Below are positions 37,101 to 45,332 of a stretch of 64,000 nt of DNA, one piece after another. The notes beneath the pieces are model-generated. The model saw only the letters and a list, made by a program, of their open reading frames with translations. It did no database searches and had not been told where the DNA came from. The DNA lies in NCBI RefSeq assembly GCF_001854885.1, contig NZ_MDDV01000035.1, positions 1 through 64,000 of the forward strand, in the 5' to 3' direction. The position numbers and the translations under genes were made by a program. The stretch comes from Ensifer sp. LCM 4579. GTDB lineage: Bacteria > Pseudomonadota > Alphaproteobacteria > Rhizobiales > Rhizobiaceae. The first letter of the stretch is position 1. Every line of letters begins with the position of its first letter.

Positions 37101-37162
37101 CCGATCATCTGATCGACGTCCTCGACGAAACCTTCGCGGCGGTGCTCGCCGAATCGGGTTGA
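34118..37162 (+). CDS. Kinase-M23-class III PLP enzyme fusion (copy 1)
   Basis: A 1014-residue three-domain protein. Residues about 20-350 are an APH-type kinase with Brenner motif HNDANDWN at 202-209 and DFGD at 225-228. Residues about 415-560 are an M23/LytM-like domain with a complete zinc set: His439, Asp443 (HLGLD), His494 and His530/His532 (HLHLQ). Residues about 595-1012 are a class-III aminotransferase fold with SGSEAN, Asp822 (ADEVQVG) and PLP-Lys852. Kinase plus this PLP subgroup resembles hydroxylysine kinase and the phospho-lyases for 5-phosphohydroxylysine or phosphoethanolamine. I therefore infer phosphorylation then ammonia/phosphate elimination of a hydroxy-amine, not transamination. 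The role of the M23 part is unknown. Confidence 0.85.
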   Translation: MLNTTPNFSTAEATALLTQHFGLEGTLAPLDSERDQNFKVTADSGTYVLKIINAAEPEIESDFQSALLKHLGGIAGDLPVPHPHPTLFGQSFAEAKGASGLTHRLRVVSWLPGAPLARSRRSDAALQSLGRMLGRFDAALKGFMHPGALRDIDWDIRHAERSADRLQHVADEGDRALLQRFLARFEVRVAPRLSMLRAGIIHNDANDWNVLVEEQDHDRIAGIIDFGDALYAPLIAEVAIAAAYAGLDHADPIGAAAAIARGFHAEYPLLEEEIDLLFDLIAMRLVTSVTMSASRRAETEGNPYLGVSEKPAWALLRKLDAMNPRFATAILRSACGFEAVAGARAVAVWIERNRKSLSPIFERPAATHPADIVPYGDAAHPMTIASASERPHEAQSIWEGHCRRAGVELGIGPWGEARTVYSGEMFVSHLIEATRRTRHLGLDLFMAAGTRLYTPLAATVVSVEIEKDPLGYGCLVALRHEPQHCPPFVTLWGHLAHEALGRLKPGDRLEAGAVVGEMGTPEENGGWVPHLHLQISTDTNLAATEILGVGEERYLDVWAELFPDAATLAGIAPEFYARTGRSHEEIVRLRRELLLPNLTISYDKPIKFVRGEGVWLIDDRGRAYLDCFNNVCHIGHAHPAVVEAMTRQAAMLNTNTRYLHDNIVAYAERLTATMPKELTVAGFVNSGSEANSLALRLARTHTGRENAIVLDWAYHGTTQELIDLSAYKFRRRGGQGQKPHVHVARIPDGYHAPPDWPAEEHGKHFAENVAELIDAMKARGDGPGFFMAESIPSVAGQVFLPKGYLKEVYRIVREAGGVSIADEVQVGFGRVGSHWWAFETQDVVPEIATMGKPIGDGHPLAAVVTTREIAQSFNNGMEYFNTFGGNPVSCAVGLAVLDVIETEDLRRNALTIGNHLLAAFRAMQERYEVIGDVRGLGLFLGIELVADRNTKAPATEVARAVSNGARRRGVLLGTEGPHDNVLKMRPPMIFSRRDADHLIDVLDETFAAVLAESG

Positions 37163-37194
37163 GGAAAGACGTCGCGGCGTTCGCCCTACCACCC

Positions 37195-40113
37195 CTAGTC
37201 CAGCACTTTCGCCAGCATGTCGGCGAAGAAATCGGCGCTCTCGCGGCTGAGGCAGAGCGGCGGCTTGATTTTAAGCACGTTCAAATGGTCGCCAGTCGGC
37301 TGCATGATGACGCCGAGCTCCAGCAGGCGATCGCAGATCGCTGCCGTCTCTTCGGTCGCGGGCTCGAGCGTCTCCCGATCTCGGACGAATTCCACGCCGA
37401 GATAGAGCCCCATGCCGTGAACGGCGCCAACGAGCGGGAAACGGTCCATCAGTGCCTCCAGCCGCGCCTTGAGATGGTTGCCGACCGTGCGGGCGTTGTC
37501 CTGCAGCGCCTCGTCATGAAGTATGTCGAGCACGGTCATGCCCACGACGCAGCTGACCGGACTTCCGCCGGAGGAGGAGAAGAAATAGCCTTCCTTCTCC
37601 AGCGCCTCCGCGATTTCGCGGCGTGTGATGACGGCGCCGAGCGGGTGGCCGTTGCCCATGCCCTTGGCCACGGTGATGATGTCCGGAATGACGCCCTGTT
37701 CCTCGAAGCCCCAGAAATAGTGCCCGAGCCGTCCATAACCGACCTGCACTTCGTCGGCGATCGTGACACCGCCGTGCGACCGGACCATGGCATAGACCGC
37801 CTCCAGATAGCCGGGCGGTAGCGGAATGCCGCCGGCATTGCCGTAGACGGTTTCGGAGATGAAGCCGGCGAGCTTTTGCCCTTTCTCCTCCAATTCACTG
37901 AGCTTGGCCGAGACTGTCGCGACATAGTCACCAGTCGATCCGGCGCCGCGAAAGGGACCGCGATAGGTATTCGGCGAGACGACCGGATGCACCCAGCCGG
38001 GTCTTGTGGTCAGCGCCTCCGGATTGTCGGCAATCGAGGTCGAGACCGCGTCGCTTGCAACCGTCCAGCCGTGATAGGCCTCGAGCAGCGAAACCATGTT
38101 GCGAGCGCCGGAAGCGGCCCAGGCCAGACGAATGGCGAGGTCGTTCGCCTCCGAGCCGCTGTTGACGAGGAAGACCGTGTCGAGCCCTTCCGGTGCCAGC
38201 CCCACGAGCCGCTCGCAAAACTCGGCGACGGCCGCGTAGTGGAAACGGGAATTGGTGTTGAGCAGCGACCATTGCCGTCCGACGGCGGCCGAGAGTCGCG
38301 GGTGGCCGTGCCCGACAATGGTGACGTTGTTGACCATGTCGAGATAGGCGCGCCCCTCGATGTCGAAGAGATGCTCTTTCCAGCCCCGCTCGATCTCGGG
38401 TGGGTTACGGTAATAGTTCTTCTGCGGCCGCGCAAAATGGCGCCGGCGCCTCTCCAGGAGCCCGGCCGCATCCGGCAAGGGCGCGTCGCAATCGAAGCCG
38501 AGAAGCGCGGCAGGCGATGGGCAGAGCCGCCGCCAGGCTTTCGCCTGATGGGCCGCCGCAAAGGCCGGCGGGTCGAGATCCGGCACCGTTGAGAGTTGGA
38601 CGCGCAGGAAGCCGACCCCCGAGGAATCGCCAAAGGTCGTGCCGATGCGGGCACCGGACTCGACCATATCGCTGCCGATATCCGCAGGATCGACGCCGAG
38701 AAGGTGGAGATGCAGCCGCTCGTCCGAAAGCACCAGCCTGCCCTGGCGTTCCGCGATCCGGCCGGCAAAGGGCGCGTGGACCGCCGTCTGGCCGGGCACG
38801 CAAAGGTCGACGCCGAGCGCCAAGGTCCGCGGCGCCTGAGCCTGAAGCAGCCGCGTCTCCGTCAGCCGGAACTCGCCGTAGCGCGTGGCGGCCGCACCCG
38901 CCGCGCGCGCCGCCGACTGCAGGAGCAGCGCCTCGGTGTCCTCGTATTGCCAGCGGTCGGCGGGCAGATGCGGCCCGAGAAGCGAGAGATCGACGATGCC
39001 GACATGTTCCGGATCGATATCCGGCAGCAGGCGGGCCTCCATGGCCGGAACCGTCTTCGCCACTTCCTTGCCGACGGCCTGGTGGATCGCCTCCTCCATG
39101 AGCTCGGAGGGGACGGACACGGCCACCTCGAAGATCTCGCGCTCATGGGCGGCATTGTGCTGGACATAAGCATTATCCGGATCGACCCCCAACTGCTGCG
39201 CCGAGCTTGCGACCAGCACGCCGGCTCTCGCGACCACGAGTGGCCAGAGCGCCTTGAGTTCGGCATCGGTCAGCGGGCAAGCTGCATGGAAGGCTTTCAC
39301 CGCCGGGAGAATTACGAAGGGATCGCCATCCGCATGATGCAGGAGCGAGGCGCAGGCGACCGCGAGCTCTGCAACGACCCATCCCTTCATGATATCGCCG
39401 AAATCGATGACGCCCTCCGGGACGGGATGGCCGCTGCCGTCGGCGCGGCTGACGACGTTGTCGTCGGTCACGTCCTGGTGGATCGCCTGCACGCGTAGCT
39501 CCGGCATCAGCGGCTGCAGCCGCCGCATGGCGCCGACCATCGCTTCGGCGATGCGGTTGCGCAATTCCCCGTCCGTCATGGCCGAAAGCAGGTGCAACGC
39601 CACGGGCCCTGCCTTTCTCAGGTCCCATTGCAGTTCGCGATCGAGGCCCGGATGATCGAAGTCCTGCATCGCAACCGCCAGCCGTCCGGCGATATCGCCA
39701 AGCGCGGCCACGCTCTCCACGGCCAGGTGCTTGCGGCCCGTCAGCGGCTTGCCGTCGAGAAATGTGAGGAGCCGGATCTGATAGGCCTCGCCGTTGAGGG
39801 TGACGGGGACGATCTCCTCTCCGCCACGCGACGGCACCACCCGCGGCACTTTCGGCGCACCAGCCTTTCCGGCCACATGAGCCAAGGCCGCATTCTGCGC
39901 CTCGAGCTCGATGCGCGCATATTCCGCCCTGGCGATCTTCAGGACGTAGCGGTCTTCCGGCGTGTCCACGCGATAGTTCTGGTCCTGCTGGCTGCCGAGC
40001 TCGACGAGTTCGCCGGAGACAGCGTAATGCTCCGACAGGATCGCGCTCGCCTCTTCGGCGGACAGTTGCGGCCGTTTAAGCCCGGTGCGGCGCTTCAGCG
40101 GTTCCTCTTGCAT
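37195..40113 (-). CDS. Kinase-M23-like-class III PLP enzyme fusion (copy 2)
   Basis: A 972-residue paralogue of the convergent gene at 34118-37162, with stop codons 32 bp apart. The kinase motif HQDVTDDN is at 212-219 and DFGD at 237-240. The PLP domain has SGSEAN near 652-657, Asp787 and Lys817. The middle M23-like domain has lost its zinc ligands: Ala432 and Phe502/Arg504 replace His, and only Asp436 remains. It is downstream of the HutC-type regulator (28-bp gap, same strand), so it is probably part of the hut regulon. The start is ATG 40113 with GGAAAA upstream. The predicted reaction is as for copy 1, but on a possibly different amine. Confidence 0.85.
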   Translation of the reverse strand: MQEEPLKRRTGLKRPQLSAEEASAILSEHYAVSGELVELGSQQDQNYRVDTPEDRYVLKIARAEYARIELEAQNAALAHVAGKAGAPKVPRVVPSRGGEEIVPVTLNGEAYQIRLLTFLDGKPLTGRKHLAVESVAALGDIAGRLAVAMQDFDHPGLDRELQWDLRKAGPVALHLLSAMTDGELRNRIAEAMVGAMRRLQPLMPELRVQAIHQDVTDDNVVSRADGSGHPVPEGVIDFGDIMKGWVVAELAVACASLLHHADGDPFVILPAVKAFHAACPLTDAELKALWPLVVARAGVLVASSAQQLGVDPDNAYVQHNAAHEREIFEVAVSVPSELMEEAIHQAVGKEVAKTVPAMEARLLPDIDPEHVGIVDLSLLGPHLPADRWQYEDTEALLLQSAARAAGAAATRYGEFRLTETRLLQAQAPRTLALGVDLCVPGQTAVHAPFAGRIAERQGRLVLSDERLHLHLLGVDPADIGSDMVESGARIGTTFGDSSGVGFLRVQLSTVPDLDPPAFAAAHQAKAWRRLCPSPAALLGFDCDAPLPDAAGLLERRRRHFARPQKNYYRNPPEIERGWKEHLFDIEGRAYLDMVNNVTIVGHGHPRLSAAVGRQWSLLNTNSRFHYAAVAEFCERLVGLAPEGLDTVFLVNSGSEANDLAIRLAWAASGARNMVSLLEAYHGWTVASDAVSTSIADNPEALTTRPGWVHPVVSPNTYRGPFRGAGSTGDYVATVSAKLSELEEKGQKLAGFISETVYGNAGGIPLPPGYLEAVYAMVRSHGGVTIADEVQVGYGRLGHYFWGFEEQGVIPDIITVAKGMGNGHPLGAVITRREIAEALEKEGYFFSSSGGSPVSCVVGMTVLDILHDEALQDNARTVGNHLKARLEALMDRFPLVGAVHGMGLYLGVEFVRDRETLEPATEETAAICDRLLELGVIMQPTGDHLNVLKIKPPLCLSRESADFFADMLAKVLD

Positions 40114-40141
40114 CGTTCGTTTTCCGTATTTGCGCGCGATC

Positions 40142-40885
40142 CTACTGGGACATGCCCTCGAGCCGATAGCGGGTGCCGGGGTAGAGAAGCCGCGCCACGG
40201 TGACATTAGCGGTATCGGACCAGGTCCGGCGGCGAATCATCAGGCAGGGCTCGTTGCGGCCGATCGCAAGCAGCTTGCACTCCCAGGGTTTCGGCAGCAC
40301 CGCCTCGACGATCTGCTCGGTGCGGGTGATCGGTGCCACCAGCGTCAGGTAGGCGTTCGGCGTCGTGCTCTCGAAATCCTGCTTCAGATAGTTGGGGCAG
40401 ACGGACGGGTTGACGAAGCGGTCCTCGATCTGGATCGGCACATCGTCCTCCAGATGGACGATGATCGAGTGGAAAACCCGTCCGCCCGTCGCGAGCCCCA
40501 GAGCGTCCGCTACCTCGGAGCTTGCCGGCTCCGCCTGCATCAGGTTGATCCGCGATCTGTGCAGATGGCCGCGCGCATGAATCTCGTCGGCAATGTTGCG
40601 GACCTCCAGAAGCGCGCTGCTGCCCTTGCTTGCCGCGACGAAGGAGCCGACGCCTTGCACGCGGGTGATCGCGCCCTCGCTCGCAAGCTCCCTGAGCGCC
40701 CGGTTTGCCGTCATCCGGCTGACGCGGAGTTCCGCCACGATCTCGTTTTCGGAGGGGATGCGATGGTGCGCCGGCCATTCGCCGCTTTCGATGCGGCTGC
40801 GAATGAACTGCTTCACCGCCTCGTAGCGCGGCACCGGTCCCTCGTCGAAGGCGGCAAGCTCTCTCTTGTGCTCCATTGGCGTCAT
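40142..40885 (-). CDS. hutC: HutC-type GntR family repressor
   Basis: A 247-residue regulator with an N-terminal winged HTH of the GntR type (residues 20-85, with RIPSENEIVAELRVSRMTANRALRELASEG split over the recognition helix) and a C-terminal UTRA ligand domain. HutC proteins sense urocanate and repress histidine-utilisation genes. GGAG six bases before ATG 40885 sets the start. It is divergent from hutF and probably represses both directions. Because the linked lyase is atypical, the effector could be a urocanate analogue. Confidence 0.87.
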   Translation of the reverse strand: MTPMEHKRELAAFDEGPVPRYEAVKQFIRSRIESGEWPAHHRIPSENEIVAELRVSRMTANRALRELASEGAITRVQGVGSFVAASKGSSALLEVRNIADEIHARGHLHRSRINLMQAEPASSEVADALGLATGGRVFHSIIVHLEDDVPIQIEDRFVNPSVCPNYLKQDFESTTPNAYLTLVAPITRTEQIVEAVLPKPWECKLLAIGRNEPCLMIRRRTWSDTANVTVARLLYPGTRYRLEGMSQ

Positions 40886-40958
40886 ATGTTGCTCCGTCTC
40901 GCCGGCCACCGGCCGGCCTGCCATCGGCAAATCAGCCATTCTTTTGCTCGATTTTGCG

Positions 40959-40986
40959 CTTGCGCGCCACCACAAAATACCTATAG
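40959..40986 (+). promoter_or_regulatory. Candidate hutF promoter
   Basis: CTTGCG at 40959-40964, a 16-bp spacer and CTATAG at 40981-40986. The following 'ttccatatacaaccacgtacagg' contains AT-rich half-sites that could be the HutC operator (inference). The hutF AGGAGG ribosome site is at 41008-41013. Confidence 0.45.
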
Positions 40987-41020
40987 TTCCATATACAACC
41001 ACGTACAGGAGGAACTGCGC

Positions 41021-42397
41021 ATGGCGAGGCATCCCGCGCAACGGCTCTTTGCCGAACGGGCACTCCTGCCGACGGGCTGGGCTGAAAACGTCGCCGTGTC
41101 GATCGGCGATGACGGCCGCCTAGCCGCGCTCGAACCGAACCAGGAACCGGTCGCGGAGGACGAGCGCGTGGCCGGCCCCCTCCTCCCGGCAATGACCAAT
41201 CTGCATTCCCATGCCTTCCAGCGCGCCATGGCCGGCCTCGCCGAGGTCGCAGGCGCCGGAGACGACAGCTTCTGGACCTGGCGCGAGGAAATGTACCGCA
41301 CCGTCGGCCTCGTCGATCCGGACGATATCGAGGCGATCGCCGCCAAGCTCTATGTCGAGATGCTGAAAGGCGGCTTCGGCCGTGTGGTCGAGTTCCACTA
41401 TCTTCATCACGGCGTCGACGGCACGCCCTATGCTGACCCGGCGGAAACGTCGCTGCGCATCCTGAGCGCCGCGCAGGCGACCGGCATCGGCCTCACCCAT
41501 CTACCCGTCTTCTACGCCCACGCCAATTTCGGCGGCGCAGCGCCCAATCCGGGCCAGCGCCCTTTCCTGCACGATCCGGATCGCTTCCTCGCCCTCGTCG
41601 ACCGTCTCGTTCCCGCCGCTCTAAAGGGCGGCATCGAACTCGGCTACGCTATCCACTCGCTCCGCGCCGCAACGCCGGAAGAGATGCGCGCGATCCTGGA
41701 CGCGGCGCCGATTTCCGGCCCGATCCACATCCATGTGGCCGAGCAGGCCCGCGAAGTCGAAGATTGCCTCGCCTGGAGCGGGCGGCGTCCGGTCGAATGG
41801 CTGCTCGACGAGATGCCCGTCGACGAGCGCTGGTGCGCCATCCACGCGACCCACATGACGGCGGAGGAGACCAAGCGGCTGGCGAGTTCCGGCGCGGTCG
41901 CCGGCCTCTGCCCGGCAACCGAGGCCAATCTCGGCGACGGGATTTTTCCAGCCGTCGACTACCTCGCCGCCGGCGGTCGGCTCGGCATCGGCACAGACAG
42001 CCATGTCGCGACCAGTGTTTCGGAAGAGCTGCGGCTCCTCGAATACGGCCAGCGGCTGCGCGACCGCCGGCGAAACCGGCTCGCCGCCGGCCCCGGCGCC
42101 TCGGTCGGCAGAGCGATCTTCGACGCGGCGCTTGCCGGCGGCGCGCAAGCGGCCGGCATTGACCCGCGAGGCCTCACCGTCGGCGCGCGCGCGGACCTCG
42201 TCGTTCTCGACGGCGCCAATCCATTCCTCGCCGCGGCAAACGGCAACCAGATTCTCGACCGCTGGCTCTTTGCGCTCGGCAGCGAAGCGGTCCGCGACGT
42301 CATGGTCGCAGGCCAATGGAAGATCCGCAACGGACGCCATGACCGGGAGGAAGACATCGACCGCGCCTTCGGGCGCGTTCTTATGAAGCTGAAATAG
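41021..42397 (+). CDS. hutF: Formimidoylglutamate deiminase
   Basis: A 458-residue amidohydrolase-superfamily enzyme that converts N-formimino-L-glutamate to N-formylglutamate plus ammonia, in the five-step histidine pathway. The metal site HSH in TNLHSHAFQRA near residue 61, further ligands in IHIHVAEQ, AIHATHMT and GTDSHVATS, and the HutF-specific GDDSFWTWREEMYR segment support the call over a generic guanine deaminase. A perfect AGGAGG eight bases upstream fixes ATG 41021. Partner genes for the earlier steps (hutU, hutI) and hutG are not in the window. Confidence 0.92.
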   Translation: MARHPAQRLFAERALLPTGWAENVAVSIGDDGRLAALEPNQEPVAEDERVAGPLLPAMTNLHSHAFQRAMAGLAEVAGAGDDSFWTWREEMYRTVGLVDPDDIEAIAAKLYVEMLKGGFGRVVEFHYLHHGVDGTPYADPAETSLRILSAAQATGIGLTHLPVFYAHANFGGAAPNPGQRPFLHDPDRFLALVDRLVPAALKGGIELGYAIHSLRAATPEEMRAILDAAPISGPIHIHVAEQAREVEDCLAWSGRRPVEWLLDEMPVDERWCAIHATHMTAEETKRLASSGAVAGLCPATEANLGDGIFPAVDYLAAGGRLGIGTDSHVATSVSEELRLLEYGQRLRDRRRNRLAAGPGASVGRAIFDAALAGGAQAAGIDPRGLTVGARADLVVLDGANPFLAAANGNQILDRWLFALGSEAVRDVMVAGQWKIRNGRHDREEDIDRAFGRVLMKLK

Positions 42398-42430
42398 CAA
42401 TCCAAGCGATGATCAAAAAGGGGAATACGC

Positions 42431-43465
42431 ATGCCGATCAGCACAACGAAACTCACCTTCACCGCCGCGATTCTGATGCTCGCGGCGTCCGCTGGCACTG
42501 CCAATGCTTCCTATTGCGGCGACGGCAAGACCGTGACCTTCGCCGGCATAGACTGGGAAAGCGGCGCCTTCATCACCGAGGTCATGAAGACGATCCTCTC
42601 CAAGGGCTATGATTGCCAGGTCGATTCCATCCCCGGCAATTCCGTGACGCTGGAGCAGGCGACTGCCAACAACGACGTCCAGATTTTCGCCGAAGAATGG
42701 CTGGGCCGTTCGGATATCTGGAACAAGGCGGTGGAGGAAAAGAAGGTCGTCGCCATCGGCAAGACATTCGTCGGCGCAAGCGAAGGCTGGTTCGTGCCGG
42801 ATTATGTGGTCCACGGCGATCCCGCGCGCAACATCGAAGCCAAGACGCCGGACCTCAAGAGCGTTTCCCAGCTTTCCGATCCGAAGATCGTCGAGGTCTT
42901 CGCGGACCCGGAGGAGCCCTCAAAGGGCCGTTTCCTGAACTGCCCGTCCGGCTGGACCTGCGAAGGTGTCAGTTCCGCCAAGCTCGAAGCCTATGGGCTC
43001 GACCAGTCCTATGTGAACTTCCGGCCGGGCACCGGCACGGCGCTCGACTCGGCGATCACGTCCGCCTATCTCCAGGGTGAGCCGATCCTCTTCTACTACT
43101 GGTCGCCGACCGCGATCATGGGCAAATTCAAGCTCGTCCAGTTGGAAGAGCCCGCCTACAATGAAGCCTGCTGGAAGGAATTGAGCAGCGCCAACGGCAA
43201 GCGCGATCAGGGCTGCGCCTTCCCCTCGGTCGATGTCGCCTATGGCGTGAACAGCACCTTCGCTTCGGAAGCTCCGGAAATCGTCGATATCCTCGAAAAG
43301 GCGACCTTCCCGCTCGAGGAGGTCAACGGCAGCCTCGCCTATATGGCCGATAACCAGGTCGATGCGGCCGAAGCTGCAGCGGAGTTCCTCAAGACCAAGG
43401 CCGATATCTGGGGCAATTGGGTCAGCGACGAAGCGCGCAGCAAGATCGAGGCGGGCCTCAAGTAG
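42431..43465 (+). CDS. hutX: HutX: ABC transporter substrate-binding protein
   Basis: A 344-residue periplasmic OpuAC/ProX-type protein with a signal peptide (about residues 1-26, cleavage near ANA-SYC). It has the conserved GIDWESGAFITEVM, FRPGTGTALDSAI and EPILFYYWSPTA segments that build the aromatic box for quaternary amines. In S. meliloti the hutXWV system takes up histidine, proline and betaines and is histidine-inducible. GGGGAAT before the ATG sets the start. A strong hairpin follows the gene. Confidence 0.92.
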   Translation: MPISTTKLTFTAAILMLAASAGTANASYCGDGKTVTFAGIDWESGAFITEVMKTILSKGYDCQVDSIPGNSVTLEQATANNDVQIFAEEWLGRSDIWNKAVEEKKVVAIGKTFVGASEGWFVPDYVVHGDPARNIEAKTPDLKSVSQLSDPKIVEVFADPEEPSKGRFLNCPSGWTCEGVSSAKLEAYGLDQSYVNFRPGTGTALDSAITSAYLQGEPILFYYWSPTAIMGKFKLVQLEEPAYNEACWKELSSANGKRDQGCAFPSVDVAYGVNSTFASEAPEIVDILEKATFPLEEVNGSLAYMADNQVDAAEAAAEFLKTKADIWGNWVSDEARSKIEAGLK

Positions 43466-43490
43466 CGTCGCAGGTAACCGCAGGCGCCCA

Positions 43491-43518
43491 CCGCGTCTTT
43501 CTGGCTGGAAAGACGCGG
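43491..43518 (+). terminator. 11-bp stem-loop after hutX
   Basis: CCGCGTCTTTC (43491-43501) and GAAAGACGCGG (43508-43518) form a perfect 11-bp stem with a six-base loop and no T-tract. It lies inside the operon, so it is more likely an mRNA-stabilising or attenuating structure that raises hutX over hutW/hutV than a full terminator. Confidence 0.55.
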
Positions 43519-43539
43519 TAGCCGCAGCCTGCTGCCACT

Positions 43540-43640
43540 GCATGCTTCCTTGATCCTGACCGATTCAGGGAAGGACAGTGCAGCGATTCAAAGTGCTACA
43601 GCGACCTCTGCACGTCTGAAGGGACGCGCGGGCGCAGAGC
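43540..43640. repeat. Mosaic repeat inside the hut operon
   Basis: The full order is seen: 'ctgcatgcttccttgatcct', 'gattcagggaaggacagtgcag', then 'gattcaaagtgctacagcg' and 'acctctgcacgtctgaaggg'. It sits between hutX and hutW, ending 15 bp before hutW, so it is transcribed as part of the operon. Confidence 0.85.
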
Positions 43641-43654
43641 AAGGAACGGTTCCG

Positions 43655-44512
43655 ATGTTTCCTGACTCTCTCAATCTCTCCATCCGAGCCCCCGTGAACG
43701 AGTTCATCCAGGCGCTCGTCACCAATTACGGCTGGGTCTTCAAAGCAATCAGCGGCATCATTCTGAAGGCGGTGCTGTTCATCGAATGGATTCTCCGCGG
43801 ACTGCCCTGGTGGCTCGTCATTCTCGCCTTCATGGCGCTTGCCTGGCAGAGTTCGCGGCGGTGGTCGCTGACGCTTGCAGTGGGAGCGCTGCTCCTTGCC
43901 GTCGGCGTGCTCGGGCTCTGGGACCTGACCATGCAAACGCTGGCCTTGATGCTGATGGCAACTCTCGTTTCGGTGGTGATCGGTGTACCCACCGGCATTC
44001 TCGTCGCCAAGAGCCGCGCCGTCCGCCACATCACCCTGCCGGTCCTCGATGTCATGCAGACCATGCCGAGCTTCGTTTACCTGATCCCAGCCCTGATGCT
44101 CTTCGGTCTTGGCAAAGTGCCGGCGATCCTCGCCACCATCATCTATGCCGTTCCACCGCTGATCCGTCTCACCGACCTTGGCATCCGCCAGGTAGATGGC
44201 GAGGTGGTCGAAGCGGCGACCGCCTTTGGCGGCAGCCCGACGCAGATTCTTTTCGGGGTCGAACTGCCGCTCGCAACGCCGACCATCATGGCTGGCCTCA
44301 ACCAGACGATCATGATGGCCCTGTCGATGGTTGTCGTCGCCTCGATGATCGGTGCACGCGGCCTCGGCGAACAGGTGCTGAACGGCATCCAGACCCTCGA
44401 TGTCGGCAAGGGACTGGAGGCCGGCATCGGCATCGTCATTCTCGCGATCGTGCTCGACCGCATCACCCAAGGCTTCGGCAAGCCCGGCACGGAGGACGCC
44501 CGCGATGGCTGA
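43655..44512 (+). CDS. hutW: HutW: ABC transporter permease
   Basis: A 285-residue ProW/OpuAB-type inner-membrane permease with about six helices. The EAA-like loop region is VEAATAFGGSPTQILFGVELPLATPTIMAG, quoted here as two halves of the conserved motif. The N-terminus (MFPDSLNLSIRAPVNEF) is typical of ProW. AAGGAACGG before ATG 43655 supports the start; the longer frame reads repeat sequence. It overlaps hutV by 8 bp. Confidence 0.92.
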   Translation: MFPDSLNLSIRAPVNEFIQALVTNYGWVFKAISGIILKAVLFIEWILRGLPWWLVILAFMALAWQSSRRWSLTLAVGALLLAVGVLGLWDLTMQTLALMLMATLVSVVIGVPTGILVAKSRAVRHITLPVLDVMQTMPSFVYLIPALMLFGLGKVPAILATIIYAVPPLIRLTDLGIRQVDGEVVEAATAFGGSPTQILFGVELPLATPTIMAGLNQTIMMALSMVVVASMIGARGLGEQVLNGIQTLDVGKGLEAGIGIVILAIVLDRITQGFGKPGTEDARDG

Positions 44513-45332
44513 TATCGAGATTCGCAACGTCTACAAAATCTTCGGCCGCAACATGAAAGCGGCGCTCGACATGGCGAAGGAAGGCCACGACAAGGCCGAC
44601 ATCCTTGCCCGCTCCGGCTGTAGCGTCGGCCTCAACAATGTCAGCCTCAAAATCGGTGCCGGCAAGATCTTCGTCATCATGGGCCTTTCGGGCTCCGGCA
44701 AGTCGACGCTGGTGCGCCACATCAATCGGCTGATCGAACCGACGAGTGGCGAGGTCCTCTTCGACGGCAGCAACATCCTGGAGCTCGACGCGAGGGCGCT
44801 GCGCACTTTTCGAATGCGACGTGTCAGCATGGTCTTCCAGAGCTTCGCCCTGATGCCGCATCGCACCGTTCTGCAGAACGTCGTCTACGGCCAGCGCGTG
44901 CGCGGCGTGTCCAAAGGCGACGCGCGCGAGATCGGCATGAAATGGATCGAGACGGTCGGCCTCTCGGGCTACGACGCCAAATTCCCGCATCAGCTCTCCG
45001 GCGGCATGAAGCAGCGCGTGGGCCTCGCCCGGGCGCTCGCGGCGGACACCGATGTGATCCTGATGGACGAGGCCTTCAGCGCTCTCGATCCGCTGATCCG
45101 TGCCGACATGCAGGACCAGCTTCTACAGCTTCAGCAGAACCTCGCAAAGACGATCGTCTTCATCACCCACGACCTCGACGAGGCTTTGCGCATCGGCTCC
45201 GAAATCGCGATCCTCAAGGACGGCCGTGTCGTTCAGGTCGGCACGCCGGACGATATTCTCGACAACCCGGCCAATGACTATGTCGCCCGCTTCGTGCAGC
45301 GCCGGCAGGGGAGGCCCGAATCGCATGGCTGA
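44505..45332 (+). CDS. hutV: HutV: ABC transporter ATP-binding protein
   Basis: A 275-residue ATPase of the ProV/OpuAA type with the family's N-terminal extension (VYKIFGRNM...). Walker A is GLSGSGKST near residue 65, signature LSGGMKQR near 165 and Walker B VILMDEAFSALD near 185. It lacks C-terminal CBS domains, which act as the osmosensor in OpuA, fitting a catabolic rather than osmotic role. It overlaps both hutW and the lyase gene by 8 bp. Confidence 0.92.
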   Translation: MADIEIRNVYKIFGRNMKAALDMAKEGHDKADILARSGCSVGLNNVSLKIGAGKIFVIMGLSGSGKSTLVRHINRLIEPTSGEVLFDGSNILELDARALRTFRMRRVSMVFQSFALMPHRTVLQNVVYGQRVRGVSKGDAREIGMKWIETVGLSGYDAKFPHQLSGGMKQRVGLARALAADTDVILMDEAFSALDPLIRADMQDQLLQLQQNLAKTIVFITHDLDEALRIGSEIAILKDGRVVQVGTPDDILDNPANDYVARFVQRRQGRPESHG

